Shown here: in pieces, positions 33,732 through 43,062 of the stretch | Layout of the letters: each line of letters opens with the position of its first letter | Numbering within the stretch: the stretch's first letter is position 1 | NCBI RefSeq assembly: GCF_008728835.1 | Contig: NZ_CP042582.1 | Span: forward strand, 3,620,217-3,684,216 | Length of the DNA stretch: 64,000 bases | Direction of reading: 5' to 3' | Origin: Hypericibacter adhaerens | GTDB lineage: Bacteria; Pseudomonadota; Alphaproteobacteria; Dongiales; Dongiaceae | Program-made: the position numbers and the translations under genes | The notes under the pieces: model-generated | Databases searched by the model: none | Told to the model about the DNA's origin: nothing | What the model saw: only the letters and a program-made list of their open reading frames with translations

Positions 33732-34370
33732 ATGATCGTCGCGCTGCTCAACCAGAAGGGCGGCGTCGGCAAGACGACGCTCGCTCTACATCTCGCCGGC
33801 GAGTGGGCGCGGCGTGGCCAGCGCGTCACCGTCATCGACGCCGACCCGCAAGGCTCCGCCCTCGACTGGTCGCAGCAGCGCGCACGCGAAAGCCTTCCCC
33901 GCCTGTTCGGTGTGATCGGCCTGGCGCGCGACACGCTTCATCGAGAAGCGCCCGAACTCGCGCGGAATGTTCATCACATTGTCATCGACGGCCCGCCGCG
34001 CGTCGCCGGGCTGATGCGCTCGGCGCTGCTGGCGGCCGACATCGTCCTGATCCCGGTGCAGCCGTCGCCCTTCGACGGCTGGGGATCGGCCGAGATGCTC
34101 ACGCTGCTGAGCGAGGCGCGCATCTATCGCCCCCAGCTCGTCGCCCGCTTCGTCCTCAATCGATGTGCCGCGCGCACCGTCATCGCGCGCGAGACCGCGC
34201 TCACGCTCGCCGATCACGATCCGCCCTTGCTGGCCTCCCGGATCGGTCAGCGCGTCGCCTTTGCGGAGGCCGCGCAGTCCGGCCGCCTCGTCTGGGAAGC
34301 ACACACGGAAAGTCCGGCGGCGCGCGAGATCACCGCTCTTGCGGCCGAAGTCGGGAGGCTCGCGCGATGA
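33732..34370 (+). CDS. parA: ParA-family partition ATPase
   Basis: The protein has 212 residues, a small ParA without an N-terminal HTH. The deviant Walker A is KGGVGKTT (9-16), Walker A' is DADPQGS (36-42), Walker B-like is HIVIDGPP (about 81-88). The next gene overlaps its stop (ATGA) and probably encodes the partner protein. It would keep the replicating form in daughter cells, acting with RepA. Confidence 0.92.
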   Translation: MIVALLNQKGGVGKTTLALHLAGEWARRGQRVTVIDADPQGSALDWSQQRARESLPRLFGVIGLARDTLHREAPELARNVHHIVIDGPPRVAGLMRSALLAADIVLIPVQPSPFDGWGSAEMLTLLSEARIYRPQLVARFVLNRCAARTVIARETALTLADHDPPLLASRIGQRVAFAEAAQSGRLVWEAHTESPAAREITALAAEVGRLAR

Positions 34371-34621
34371 CGCAGCGCTCTTCCAAACGCGCCTTCATCG
34401 CACGGCCGGCCGATCCTGAACGCTGGATCAAGTCGCCGGAGCAGCGCTCCGGCGGCAACGGTGACGCCGCCGCATTCACCGCGCGGCTGACGATCGACAT
34501 CACGCCAGCGCTGCGCGGCCGCATCAAGATCGTCGCGTTTCAGCGCGGCCTGACCGTCGCGGACATGCTGCGCGACCTGCTCGCCCGCGAATTCCCTCCA
34601 GCCGAAGGAGACCAGCCATGA
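34367..34621 (+). CDS. Small partition partner, ribbon-helix-helix-like
   Basis: The protein has 84 residues. The N-terminus is basic and flexible; the C-terminal FTARLTIDITPALRGRIKIVAFQRGLTVADMLRDLLAREF has the beta-helix-helix pattern of ribbon-helix-helix DNA-binding proteins such as ParG. The overlap with parA supports a centromere-binding role. Confidence 0.75.
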   Translation: MTQRSSKRAFIARPADPERWIKSPEQRSGGNGDAAAFTARLTIDITPALRGRIKIVAFQRGLTVADMLRDLLAREFPPAEGDQP

Positions 34622-35127
34622 ACGGTGCGCCCCACCTGCGCCTCGTGCCGCCGGCGCTGCCCGCCGACGGCCTGACGCGTGTCGAGCTGACCTGGATCGA
34701 GAAGAAGGTCGAATACTGGATCCGCTTCGGCAAGGAGAAGGAGGAGCAGATCCTCGACCGGCGCCGCCGCGTGCTCGCCTTCGCGCCCAACAGCGTCTTC
34801 GCCTTCGTGCGCTGGGCCTCCAATGACCACGGCACCATCCTCTCGCGCATCGACATTGTGCGCGCGATCATGCCGGGCGAGCGCTATTCCACGCTCCCCT
34901 TCGTGCGGCCCGGCGGCGACATCCTCCTCAAGATGGAGGGCTGGCCGAAGGTCGAGCGCGTGCTTCAGATCATCGATGCGATCGAGGCCATCGGCATCGA
35001 TCCGAGCGAGGTGTCGCCGCATCACTGGCGCCATGTCCACAACCGCCTGACCGCCGGCCAGGAGCCGCGCCGCTACACCGTCGAGCAGCATCGGGCGATC
35101 CTTCTGCGCCGGCGCGTCGAGCCGTGA
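34618..35127 (+). CDS. DUF2840 family protein
   Basis: The protein has 169 residues. RVELTWIEKKVEYWIRFGKEKEEQILDRRRRVLAFAPNSVFAFVRWASNDHGT is the DUF2840 signature. The function is unknown; the gene almost always stands between the partition and traF genes in this element family. It overlaps both neighbours by 4 nt. Confidence 0.9.
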   Translation: MNGAPHLRLVPPALPADGLTRVELTWIEKKVEYWIRFGKEKEEQILDRRRRVLAFAPNSVFAFVRWASNDHGTILSRIDIVRAIMPGERYSTLPFVRPGGDILLKMEGWPKVERVLQIIDAIEAIGIDPSEVSPHHWRHVHNRLTAGQEPRRYTVEQHRAILLRRRVEP

Positions 35128-35669
35128 CGCGCTTCGGTTATGTCATGACGACGTACTTCACCGTGATGGCGGTTGGCGTCCTTTCGTTCCTCCCGGTGGC
35201 GCCGAAGCTCATTTGGAATGCATCGGCCAGCGTGCCGCTCGGCTTCTATTCCATCGCGCCGGCGCGACACCTCGAAGTCACCGACCTCGTCGCCGTCGCG
35301 ACACCCGAACCGCTCGCCTCCTTCATGGCCGAGCGCCACTATCTGCCGCGCGGCGTGCCGTTGATGAAGCGCATCGCCGCCCTTCCGGGCCAACGCGTTT
35401 GTCGTCACGGCGCGCATGTCACGATCGACGGCATCGAAATGGGCGAGGCGCTGGCGCGCGATCGCGCCGGCCGCAGCCTGCCGTCCTGGCAGGGCTGCCG
35501 CCGCCTCGCCGACGGGGAAGTTTTCCTCATGAACTGGGCCGCGCCCGACAGCATGGACGGCCGCTACTTCGGCCCGCTCTCCACGAACACGATCATCGGC
35601 CGCGCTATCCCACTGTGGACCGATGAGGACGGCGACGGCCGCTTCCAATGGCACGCCGCAACGCGGTGA
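35124..35669 (+). CDS. traF: TraF, S26-family conjugative peptidase
   Basis: The protein has 181 residues with a GTG start overlapping the DUF2840 stop. A transmembrane anchor (about 9-28) is followed by NASASVPLGFY, with the nucleophilic serine, and PLMKRIAALPGQ, with the catalytic lysine. TraF peptidases mature and cyclise the TrbC pilin; trbC is present at 42417. Confidence 0.9.
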   Translation: MTRFGYVMTTYFTVMAVGVLSFLPVAPKLIWNASASVPLGFYSIAPARHLEVTDLVAVATPEPLASFMAERHYLPRGVPLMKRIAALPGQRVCRHGAHVTIDGIEMGEALARDRAGRSLPSWQGCRRLADGEVFLMNWAAPDSMDGRYFGPLSTNTIIGRAIPLWTDEDGDGRFQWHAATR

Positions 35670-35714
35670 CGGCGCACCAAGCACATCCACTTCACCGCAC
35701 ATAGGGAGCTTCCA

Positions 35715-36050
35715 ATGCCACAGATCGGAGAGTTCGCCCGCACCAAGAACGGCTATGCCGGGCACGTCCGCACGCTCACGCTGAACGGCGAGATCGTGCT
35801 CATTCCGGCCGAACATTCCGACGCCGAGAACGCGCCGGATTACCGCGTCCATCTCGGCGACAGCAACGGGCCTGAGATCGGCGCCGGCTGGAAGCGCACG
35901 GGCGAGAAGGCCGGCGACTACGTCTCCGTCCAGATCGACGACCCGGCGCTCAGCCAGCCGATCCGCGCCAACCTGTTCCAGTCGGGCGACGCGAAGTCCG
36001 TCTGGGGCCTGCACTGGAACCGTCCCCAGAAGCGGCCGGAGCGGGACTGA
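35715..36050 (+). CDS. DUF736 family protein (second copy)
   Basis: The protein has 111 residues and is a diverged relative of the protein at 30161: MPQIGEFARTKNGYAGHVRTL at the start and VQIDDPALSQPIRANLFQSGD near the end. It lies between traF and the lytic transglycosylase, in line with transfer genes. Its function is unknown. Confidence 0.9.
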   Translation: MPQIGEFARTKNGYAGHVRTLTLNGEIVLIPAEHSDAENAPDYRVHLGDSNGPEIGAGWKRTGEKAGDYVSVQIDDPALSQPIRANLFQSGDAKSVWGLHWNRPQKRPERD

Positions 36051-36054
36051 GGCG

Positions 36055-36828
36055 ATGCCCATCCGCTCGACATCGCGGAGACGGAATGAGACCGCCGGGT
36101 GGGGCTCGCCCGCCTGGCGTCTTCCCGCCCTTCTCCTTTCCGGCCTGCTAACAGTCGGGCCGGTCACCGGCGCTGCGCTTGCGCAGAGCGTGCCTGACGC
36201 ACGTGCTCCGAGCAGTCACACGATCGCCGATTACATCGCCGAAGCCGCGTGGCGCTTCGGCGTTCCCGCCGCATGGATACGGGTCGTCATGGACGCAGAA
36301 AGTGCCGGCGATGCACGCGCCGTCTCGCGCAAAGGCGCGATGGGCCTGATGCAGATCATGCCGGACACGTGGTCGGAGCTGAGCGCCCGTTACGGTCTCG
36401 GCCGCGATCCGTTCGATCCGCGCGACAACATCCTGGCTGGCGCGGCGTACCTGCGCGAGATGCACGACCGCTACGGATCGCCGGGTTTCCTCGCGGCCTA
36501 CAACGCCGGCCCGCAGCGGTATGACGAATACCTTGCGGGCGTGCGCGCATTGCCGGCGGAAACGCGCGCCTATGTCGCGATGCTGGCGCCCCTTGTCGGC
36601 GGCGAACCGCTCGAGCGCGTGACCGCGATTGCGCCCGATCCGCTCGCCTGGACGCGCTCGCCCTTGTTCGTCGTGCGCGCCAACCACGGTGCGAATGCAG
36701 GACCATCGCAAGACCAGCGCGCGCCCGGTGACAACGCGACGGCAGCACGAGCGCGTGACGCCGGAGCGCTCTCACCGCGCTCCTCCAGCCTTTTCGTCGC
36801 GCAAGCGAGTCCGGATCCGCAGCAATGA
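36055..36828 (+). CDS. Lytic transglycosylase (SLT domain)
   Basis: The protein has 257 residues with a signal peptide (hydrophobic ALLLSGLLTVGPVTGAALAQ). The SLT domain shows VVMDAESAGDARAVSRKGAMGLMQIMPDTW with the catalytic Glu (about 82), and FLAAYNAGPQRYDEYL. It opens the peptidoglycan for the mating channel. It starts 4 nt after the DUF736 stop. Confidence 0.92.
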   Translation: MPIRSTSRRRNETAGWGSPAWRLPALLLSGLLTVGPVTGAALAQSVPDARAPSSHTIADYIAEAAWRFGVPAAWIRVVMDAESAGDARAVSRKGAMGLMQIMPDTWSELSARYGLGRDPFDPRDNILAGAAYLREMHDRYGSPGFLAAYNAGPQRYDEYLAGVRALPAETRAYVAMLAPLVGGEPLERVTAIAPDPLAWTRSPLFVVRANHGANAGPSQDQRAPGDNATAARARDAGALSPRSSSLFVAQASPDPQQ

Positions 36829-36916
36829 CGCGCTCGTTGCCCAATCGCGATGTAGCGAACCCCGGCGCGCAAGAGCGTGTGGTGAGGCGGGAGGGCGCAA
36901 CCCCGACCGCACGATG

Positions 36917-36945
36917 GCAGGATAAAGGGGCGCGAGGTGCGCGCC
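36917..36945 (-). other. oriT: Candidate oriT nic region, IncP-like
   Basis: On the minus strand, TATCCTGC (36924-36917) matches the RP4/IncP nic core YATCCTG/Y, with the nick expected between 36918 and 36917. Next to it lies an inverted repeat GGCGCG-aggtg-CGCGCC (36929-36945), as in RP4 where an accessory protein binds beside nic. It lies 130 bp before the relaxase start. Pattern match only. Confidence 0.5.
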
Positions 36946-37072
36946 AGGACGGTCGTGCTTTTTCAATAGCTTGCATGCCGAAACCGCGAGGTGCGCAGTC
37001 CCGGCGCAGCCTGCGCCTTCGGCACTTCTGCAATGAATTCCGTCGCTTGGCGCGATGTGCGGGGCTGCGCTC

Positions 37073-38812
37073 ATGAGCGCCGAGGACGATTTCCGCATCC
37101 GCCCTGGCCGCATCCGCTCCACGCGCGTGCAGCGGGCGCGGCCCTTCATCGCCCAGGCGCTCGCCGCCGCGCAGCGCGCCGGCGGCTCCGTCTCCCGCAA
37201 GGGGACGATCGGGCCCGGCCATCGCTCGCGCTTCGGCCGCGGCCAGCGCGCCTCGGTGCAGGCGAACCGCCTCATCACCGCGCGCTCGCGCGGCGCCGTC
37301 GTGAAGGCGCGTGTCGTCCGCCACAGCGCGCGCGGCGCGCCGCTCGCGACCCATCTCGGCTATCTGCGGCGCGAGGGCGTCACCCGGGACGGAGAGAAGG
37401 CGCGGCTCTTCGGACCGGGCACCGACGAGGCCGATCCGAAGGCTTTCGCGGAGCGCTGCGCCGACGACCGTCACCATTTCCGCTTCATCGTGTCGCCGGA
37501 CGACGCGATCGAGATGGCGGACCTCAAGCGATTCACCCGCGAGCTGGTCGGCCAGATGGAGAAGGATCTCGGGACGAGGCTCGACTGGGTGGCGGTCGAT
37601 CACTGGAACACCGAGCATCCGCATGTCCACCTGATCGTGCGCGGCGTTCGTGACGACGGCGAGAACCTCGTCATCGCGCGCGACTACATCAAGGAAGGCA
37701 TGCGCGACCGCGCGCGCGACCTGATCACCCAGGAGCTCGGCCCGCGCACCGATCATGACATCCGCACCACGCTGGAACGCCAGATCGCGGCCGAACGCTG
37801 GACGAACCTCGACCGCCAGCTTGCGCGCGACGCCCATCCGACGGGCATCATCGATCTCGCGCCGCATGCCGGCCGCCGGCCCGACGAATTCCATGCGCTG
37901 AAGGTCGGACGCCTGCGCAAGCTGGAGGGTCTCGGTCTCGCCGAGCAGATCGGGCCGGGCCAATGGGTCATCTCTGAGTCTGCCGAGAAGCGCCTGCGCG
38001 AGCTCGGCGAGCGCGGCGATATCATCAAGCGGATCCATCACGGCCTCGCCGAGCGCGGTATCGAACGCGGGCCTTCGAGCTACGTGCTGGCCGGCGAAAG
38101 CCTGGACGAGCCGATCGTCGGCCGCTTGCTGGCGCGCGGGCTCGACGACGAGTTGAAGGGCACCGCCTACGCCGTCGTCGACGGCGTCGACGGCCGCACC
38201 CATCACATCAGGCTCGCCGATCTCAACGCCGCCGGAGACTCCGCCCCGGGCTCGATCGTCGAGCTGCGCAAGTTCGACGACGCCCAGGGCCGCCGGCGCG
38301 TCGCGCTCGCCGTCCGCTCGGACCTTCCGCTCGAGCAGCAGATCACGGCGAACGGCGCCACCTGGCTCGACCGCCAGGCCATCGCGCGCGAGCCGGTCCC
38401 GCTCGGCGGCGGCGGCTTCGGCGCCGAGGTCCGCGACGCCCTCGACCGCCGCGCCGAGCATCTGATCGCTCAGGGCCTGGCTGAGCGGCAAAACCGCGGC
38501 GTCAGCTTTAGCCGCAACCTGATCGAGACGCTGCGGCGCCGCGAGCTCGACGCGCTGAGGCAGCGCCTCGAGGCCGAGACCGGCCAGACGGCCGTCAAGT
38601 CCACCGCCGGCGAATACGTCGCGGGCACCTATCGCCGCCGCTTCGATCTCGCTTCCGGCCGGTTCGCGATGCTCGACGATGGTCTCGGCTTCCAACTCGT
38701 GCCCTGGTCGCCGTCCCTCGAACAGCATCTCGGCCGCCATGTCTCCGGCGTCGCGCGCGGCGACGGCGGGATCGACTGGAGCTTCGGCCGCAAGAGGGGG
38801 ATCGGCCTGTGA
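37073..38812 (+). CDS. VirD2-like relaxase, DUF3363 family
   Basis: The protein has 579 residues from the ATG at 37073 (MSAEDDFRIRPGRIRSTR, the usual family start). The N-terminal relaxase domain contains YLRREGV, a possible nucleophile tyrosine region (about residue 100), and the HPHVHLIVRG metal motif (about 181-190). The C-terminal half is DUF3363. It should nick the element at oriT and pilot the single strand to TraG. The neighbouring nic candidate and traG support this. Confidence 0.92.
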   Translation: MSAEDDFRIRPGRIRSTRVQRARPFIAQALAAAQRAGGSVSRKGTIGPGHRSRFGRGQRASVQANRLITARSRGAVVKARVVRHSARGAPLATHLGYLRREGVTRDGEKARLFGPGTDEADPKAFAERCADDRHHFRFIVSPDDAIEMADLKRFTRELVGQMEKDLGTRLDWVAVDHWNTEHPHVHLIVRGVRDDGENLVIARDYIKEGMRDRARDLITQELGPRTDHDIRTTLERQIAAERWTNLDRQLARDAHPTGIIDLAPHAGRRPDEFHALKVGRLRKLEGLGLAEQIGPGQWVISESAEKRLRELGERGDIIKRIHHGLAERGIERGPSSYVLAGESLDEPIVGRLLARGLDDELKGTAYAVVDGVDGRTHHIRLADLNAAGDSAPGSIVELRKFDDAQGRRRVALAVRSDLPLEQQITANGATWLDRQAIAREPVPLGGGGFGAEVRDALDRRAEHLIAQGLAERQNRGVSFSRNLIETLRRRELDALRQRLEAETGQTAVKSTAGEYVAGTYRRRFDLASGRFAMLDDGLGFQLVPWSPSLEQHLGRHVSGVARGDGGIDWSFGRKRGIGL

Positions 38813-38840
38813 CCAAACCGTTTTCGAAGGAGCCGAAGTC

Positions 38841-40826
38841 ATGACCGGAACCAGGATTCTCTGGGGCCAGATTCTGGTCGTCGCGCTGATCATCCTCGCG
38901 ACGACCTGGGGCGCGACGGAATGGACGGCATGGCGATTGGGCTTCCAGGCACAGCTCGGCGCGCCCTGGTTCATCCTGTTCGGCTGGCCGGTCTACTATC
39001 CCCCGTCCTTCTATGCGTGGTGGTTCTTCTACGACGCCTATGCCCCGGCGATCTTCGTGGAGGGCGCCTATATCGCGGCGTCGGGCGGGTTCATGGCGAT
39101 CGCCGCCGCGATTGCCATGTCGGTGTGGCGTGCCCGCGAGGCGAAGTACGTCGACACCTATGGCTCGGCGCGATGGGCCCGGCTCGATGAAGTGAAGGCG
39201 GCCGGCCTCCTCGGCCCCGACGGCGTCGTGCTCGGCAAGCTCGGCCGCGACTACCTCCGGCACGACGGACCCGAGCACGTCCTTTGCTTTGCCCCGACCC
39301 GAAGCGGCAAAGGCGTGGGCTTGGTCATTCCGTCCCTGCTCACGTGGCCCGGCAGCGCCATCGTCCACGATATCAAGGGCGAGAACTGGCAGCTCACCTC
39401 CGGCTTCCGCGCGCGGCACGGCCGCGTGCTGCTGTTCGATCCGACCAACGCGAGGTCGTCGGCCTACAACCCGCTGCTCGAAGTCCGGCGCGGCGAATGG
39501 GAAGTCCGCGACGTCCAGAACATCGCCGACATCCTGGTCGACCCCGAAGGCTCGCTCGAGAAGAGGAATCATTGGGAGAAGACCTCCCATGCGCTGCTGG
39601 TCGGCGCGATCCTTCACGTGCTCTACGCGGAGGAGGACAAGACGCTCGCAGGCGTCGCCTCCTTCCTCTCCGATCCGCGCCGCCCGATCGAATCGACGCT
39701 CGCGGCGATGATGAAGACGCCGCATCTTGGAGAGGCCGGACCGCATCCGGTCATCGCGAGCGCGGCGCGCGAGCTCCTCAACAAGTCGGACAACGAACGA
39801 AGCGGCGTCCTGAGCACCGCGATGTCGTTCCTCGGCCTCTACCGCGACCCCGTCGTCGCGGCCGTCACGCGCCGCTGCGACTGGCGGATCACCGACATCG
39901 TCGGCGGCGCGCGGCCGACCACGCTCTACCTCGTCGTGCCGCCGTCTGACATCGCCCGCACCAAGCCGCTGATCCGGCTGATCCTCAACCAGATCGGCCG
40001 GCGCCTGACGGAAGATCTCCATGCGAAGGCCCGGCGACACCGATTGCTTCTCATGCTCGATGAGTTCCCCGCGCTCGGCCGCCTCGACTTCTTCGAGAGC
40101 GCGCTGGCCTTCATGGCGGGCTATGGGTTGAAGTCGTTCCTGATCGCGCAAAGCCTCAACCAGATCGAGAAGGCCTACGGACCGAACAATTCGATCCTCG
40201 ACAATTGCCATGTTCGAGTGAGCTTCGCGACCAACGACGAGCGCACGGCCAAACGGGTCAGCGATGCGCTCGGCACTGCGACCGAGCTGCGCGCCATGCG
40301 CAACTATGCCGGCCATCGCCTGAGCCCATGGCTCGGCCACTTGATGGTCTCGCGTTCGGAGACGGCGCGCCCGCTGCTCACGCCGGGCGAGATCATGCAG
40401 CTTCCGCCCGCCGACGAGATCGTGATGGTCGCCGGCACGCCGCCCATCCGCGCCAAGAAGGCCCGCTACTTCGAGGACCGGAGATTACAGGCGCGCATCT
40501 TGCCGCCGCCGGTCCTGGCAAAGACAGATCACCAGCAACTGGACGATTGGACGGGCAGGCCCTTGCCGCCGCGGCCCGTGCAGGAGCAGCAGGCGCCATC
40601 CGGCATGATGGACAACGAAGACCCGACTGGCTCCGAGAAGCGCCGTCAGCCGGAGCTCGACCGCGTGACCCCGATCGAGAAGAAGCCGCCGATCGGCAAC
40701 GAGTTCGAGATCGATCCCAATGATGACGAGCCGGACGATGCCGCGCGGCTGAGCCGCATGAACCGGCTCGTGCAGAGCCTCGCGCGGCAGGTCTCGCTCG
40801 ATCCCAACGACGGCATGGAGCTGTAG
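38841..40826 (+). CDS. traG: TraG/VirD4 coupling protein
   Basis: The protein has 661 residues from the ATG at 38841. Two membrane segments lie near the N-terminus (about 8-30 and 75-100). Walker A is PTRSGKGVG (about 152-160) and Walker B is LLMLDEFPALG. This hexameric ATPase hands the relaxase-DNA complex to the mating channel. It starts 28 nt after the relaxase stop. Confidence 0.95.
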   Translation: MTGTRILWGQILVVALIILATTWGATEWTAWRLGFQAQLGAPWFILFGWPVYYPPSFYAWWFFYDAYAPAIFVEGAYIAASGGFMAIAAAIAMSVWRAREAKYVDTYGSARWARLDEVKAAGLLGPDGVVLGKLGRDYLRHDGPEHVLCFAPTRSGKGVGLVIPSLLTWPGSAIVHDIKGENWQLTSGFRARHGRVLLFDPTNARSSAYNPLLEVRRGEWEVRDVQNIADILVDPEGSLEKRNHWEKTSHALLVGAILHVLYAEEDKTLAGVASFLSDPRRPIESTLAAMMKTPHLGEAGPHPVIASAARELLNKSDNERSGVLSTAMSFLGLYRDPVVAAVTRRCDWRITDIVGGARPTTLYLVVPPSDIARTKPLIRLILNQIGRRLTEDLHAKARRHRLLLMLDEFPALGRLDFFESALAFMAGYGLKSFLIAQSLNQIEKAYGPNNSILDNCHVRVSFATNDERTAKRVSDALGTATELRAMRNYAGHRLSPWLGHLMVSRSETARPLLTPGEIMQLPPADEIVMVAGTPPIRAKKARYFEDRRLQARILPPPVLAKTDHQQLDDWTGRPLPPRPVQEQQAPSGMMDNEDPTGSEKRRQPELDRVTPIEKKPPIGNEFEIDPNDDEPDDAARLSRMNRLVQSLARQVSLDPNDGMEL

Positions 40827-40832
40827 GCCGCC

Positions 40833-41267
40833 ATGCCGAATCCGAACAAGAAGCGGCGGCTCTCCGTCTATCTCGAACCCGGCGTGACCAAGGCGCTCGC
40901 CGAATACGCCGCACGCCGCGCCCAGTCTCGATCGCTGATCGCTGAGGCTGCCATAGCCTCATTCCTCTCACCCGACGCCGCCGAGCGGCAGGAGGCGGCG
41001 CTCACCAAGCGTCTCGATCAGTTCGACCGGCGCATGGCGCGCCTGGAGCGTGATCTCGGCATCGCCGTCGAGACGCTCGCGGTCTTTGTCCGCTTCTGGC
41101 TGACCACCAACCCGCCGCTGCCAGAGCCCGCGCAGGCCGCCGCCCGCGCCAAGGCCGGCGAACGCTACGACGCCTTCGTGGCCGCGCTCGGCCGGCGGCT
41201 CGCCCAAGGCCCGAAGCTTCGACAGGAGATTTCGGAGGACGTTCCGGCCAACACGAGCAGCGAATAG
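40833..41267 (+). CDS. CopG-family ribbon-helix-helix regulator
   Basis: The protein has 144 residues. The N-terminus KKRRLSVYLEPGVTKALAEYAARRAQSRSLIAEAAIASFL is a CopG-like ribbon-helix-helix; a coiled coil and one hydrophobic stretch follow (ETLAVFVRFWLT). It sits between traG and trbB in all elements of this layout. It may regulate the trb operon or act as an oriT accessory protein. Confidence 0.85.
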   Translation: MPNPNKKRRLSVYLEPGVTKALAEYAARRAQSRSLIAEAAIASFLSPDAAERQEAALTKRLDQFDRRMARLERDLGIAVETLAVFVRFWLTTNPPLPEPAQAAARAKAGERYDAFVAALGRRLAQGPKLRQEISEDVPANTSSE

Positions 41268-41400
41268 GCGCGATCACACTGTTTGCGAGCCATCAGCGGC
41301 TTCGCCGTTTCCCTGTCTTTGCACGCCACACTACGACGACCGTATCGCGCTTGTTGCGCCGCCCGATTTTCTGCCTCTTCTACTCATCCCCGATCCAGGG

Positions 41401-41414
41401 CCGCTCGCGAGCGG
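41401..41414 (+). promoter_or_regulatory. Palindrome upstream of trbB
   Basis: CCGCTCGCGAGCGG is a perfect 14-bp palindrome, 23 bp before the trbB ATG, in the 170-bp gap that must hold the trb operon promoter if it has its own. It could be an operator for the CopG-like protein. Confidence 0.4.
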
Positions 41415-41436
41415 TCCCGCGCAGAACGGGGACGAC

Positions 41437-42420
41437 ATGGCGGTTTCATTCCAGCAATCCGAGGCGGTCCTTCGCGGCACGCGCATGTTGCGCACGGCGC
41501 TTGGCCCGGCCATCGCCGGTTTCCTGGAAGACCCGTCGATCGTCGAGGTGATGCTCAACCCGGACGGGCGGCTCTGGATCGACCGGCTTTCGGAAGGTCT
41601 TGCTGACACAGGTGAGCGCCTGTCGCCCGCCGACGGCGAGCGCATCATCCGGCTCGTCGCCCATCACGTCGGCGCCGAGGTCCATGCCGGCAGCCCGCGC
41701 GTCTCGGCCGAGCTGCCCGGAACGGGAGAGCGCTTCGAGGGCCTCCTCCCGCCAGTGGTGGCCGCGCCGGCGTTTGCGATCCGCAAGCCGGCCGTCGCCG
41801 TCTTCACGCTGCAGGACTATGTCGCCGCCCGCATCATGACGGCGGACCAGGCCGAGATTCTCCGCCGCGCCGTCGCCGACCGCCGCAATATCCTAGTCGC
41901 CGGCGGAACGAGCACTGGCAAGACCACGCTCACCAACGCGCTCCTGGCGGAAGTGTCGAAGTCGGCCGATCGCGTCGTTCTCATCGAGGACACGCGCGAG
42001 CTTCAATGCGCGGCGCCCAATCTTGTCGCCATGCGCACCAAGGACGGGGTTGCGACGCTCTCCGACCTGGTGCGCTCCTCCCTGCGCCTGCGCCCCGACC
42101 GCATTCCGATCGGCGAGGTGCGCGGCGCCGAGGCGCTCGATCTCCTGAAGGCCTGGGGCACCGGCCATCCCGGCGGGATCGGCACCATCCACGCCGGCAG
42201 CGCGATCGGTGCCCTCCGCCGCCTCGAGCAGCTCATCCAGGAAGCCGTCGTCACGGTCCCGCGCGCGCTGATCGCAGAAACCATCGATCTCGTCGCCGTG
42301 CTGAGCGGCCGCGGCGCCTCGCGCCGTCTCGCCGAACTCGCCCGCGTCGAAGGCCTCGGACCCGGCGGCGACTACCGCATCACCCCCGCGACAGCAGGCC
42401 CAGCAGGAGATCACGCATGA
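41437..42420 (+). CDS. trbB: TrbB, conjugation ATPase
   Basis: The protein has 327 residues, a VirB11-type secretion ATPase. Walker A is [10 protein letters not shown] (about 156-165), the Asp box is VLIEDTREL, and Walker B region is [25 protein letters not shown]. It powers pilus assembly from the cytoplasm. It is the first gene of the trb operon. Confidence 0.96.
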   Translation: MAVSFQQSEAVLRGTRMLRTALGPAIAGFLEDPSIVEVMLNPDGRLWIDRLSEGLADTGERLSPADGERIIRLVAHHVGAEVHAGSPRVSAELPGTGERFEGLLPPVVAAPAFAIRKPAVAVFTLQDYVAARIMTADQAEILRRAVADRRNILVAGGTSTGKTTLTNALLAEVSKSADRVVLIEDTRELQCAAPNLVAMRTKDGVATLSDLVRSSLRLRPDRIPIGEVRGAEALDLLKAWGTGHPGGIGTIHAGSAIGALRRLEQLIQEAVVTVPRALIAETIDLVAVLSGRGASRRLAELARVEGLGPGGDYRITPATAGPAGDHA

Positions 42421-42776
42421 CCACGGTCCGACAGCCATCGTTCAGGCAACGTCCATTCGCCGGCCCGGTCCGCGATCGGATCGGCGCCATCGGTTTGACC
42501 GCAGTTGGGCTCATCTACGCCGCGCCGGCCTATGCCAGCGGCTCGTCCATGCCCTGGGAGCAGCCGCTCCAGCAAATCCTCCAATCGATCGAAGGCCCGG
42601 TGGCCAAGGTTATCGCGGTGATCATCATCATCGTGACCGGCCTGACGCTCGCCTTCGGCGATACGAGCGGCGGCTTCCGCCGGCTGGTGCAGATCGTCTT
42701 TGGCCTGTCGATCGCATTCGCAGCCAGCTCCTTCTTCCTGAGCTTCTTCAGCTTCGGCGGCGGGGCTGTCGTGTGA
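42417..42776 (+). CDS. trbC: TrbC, pilin subunit
   Basis: The protein has 119 residues from the ATG overlapping the trbB stop. A signal peptide ends near AAPAYASG, and two hydrophobic helices follow (VAKVIAVIIIIVTGLTLAF and LVQIVFGLSIAFAASSFFLSFF), the layout of VirB2/TrbC pilins. TraF at 35124 is its likely processing enzyme. Confidence 0.92.
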   Translation: MTTVRQPSFRQRPFAGPVRDRIGAIGLTAVGLIYAAPAYASGSSMPWEQPLQQILQSIEGPVAKVIAVIIIIVTGLTLAFGDTSGGFRRLVQIVFGLSIAFAASSFFLSFFSFGGGAVV

Positions 42777-43054
42777 TGGCTGGTGTGCTTGATATCGCCG
42801 AGGTCCCCGGCTTCTCGGTGCCGGTCCATCGGGCGCTGACCGAGCACATCCTCCTCGGCGGCGCGCCGCGTTCGATCGCCATCCTCAACGGCACGCTCGC
42901 GACCGCGCTCGGGCTCGGCCTGCGGCTCTGGCTCGTCGGCCTCGGCCTCTGGGCGGTCGGCCACTTCGCGGCGGTGTGGGCGGCGAAGCGCGATCCGATG
43001 TTCGTCGATGTCACGCGCCGGCACCTGCGCATTCCCGGCTTCCTGGGCGTGTGA
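42776..43054 (+). CDS. trbD: TrbD, VirB3-like protein
   Basis: The protein has 92 residues. VPVHRALTEHILLGGAPRSIAILNGTL and a hydrophobic middle (LGLGLRLWLVGLGLWAVGHFAAVW) match TrbD. A GTG one codon earlier is an alternative start. It is an inner-membrane part of the mating channel, coupled to TrbE. Confidence 0.92.
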   Translation: MAGVLDIAEVPGFSVPVHRALTEHILLGGAPRSIAILNGTLATALGLGLRLWLVGLGLWAVGHFAAVWAAKRDPMFVDVTRRHLRIPGFLGV

Positions 43055-43062
43055 GGCGGCCG

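Noticed and set aside
36356..38974. Open frame of 872 codons antisense to the transglycosylase and relaxase genes
   Set aside because: It runs across two unrelated sense genes and the oriT gap, with no motif or ribosome site.
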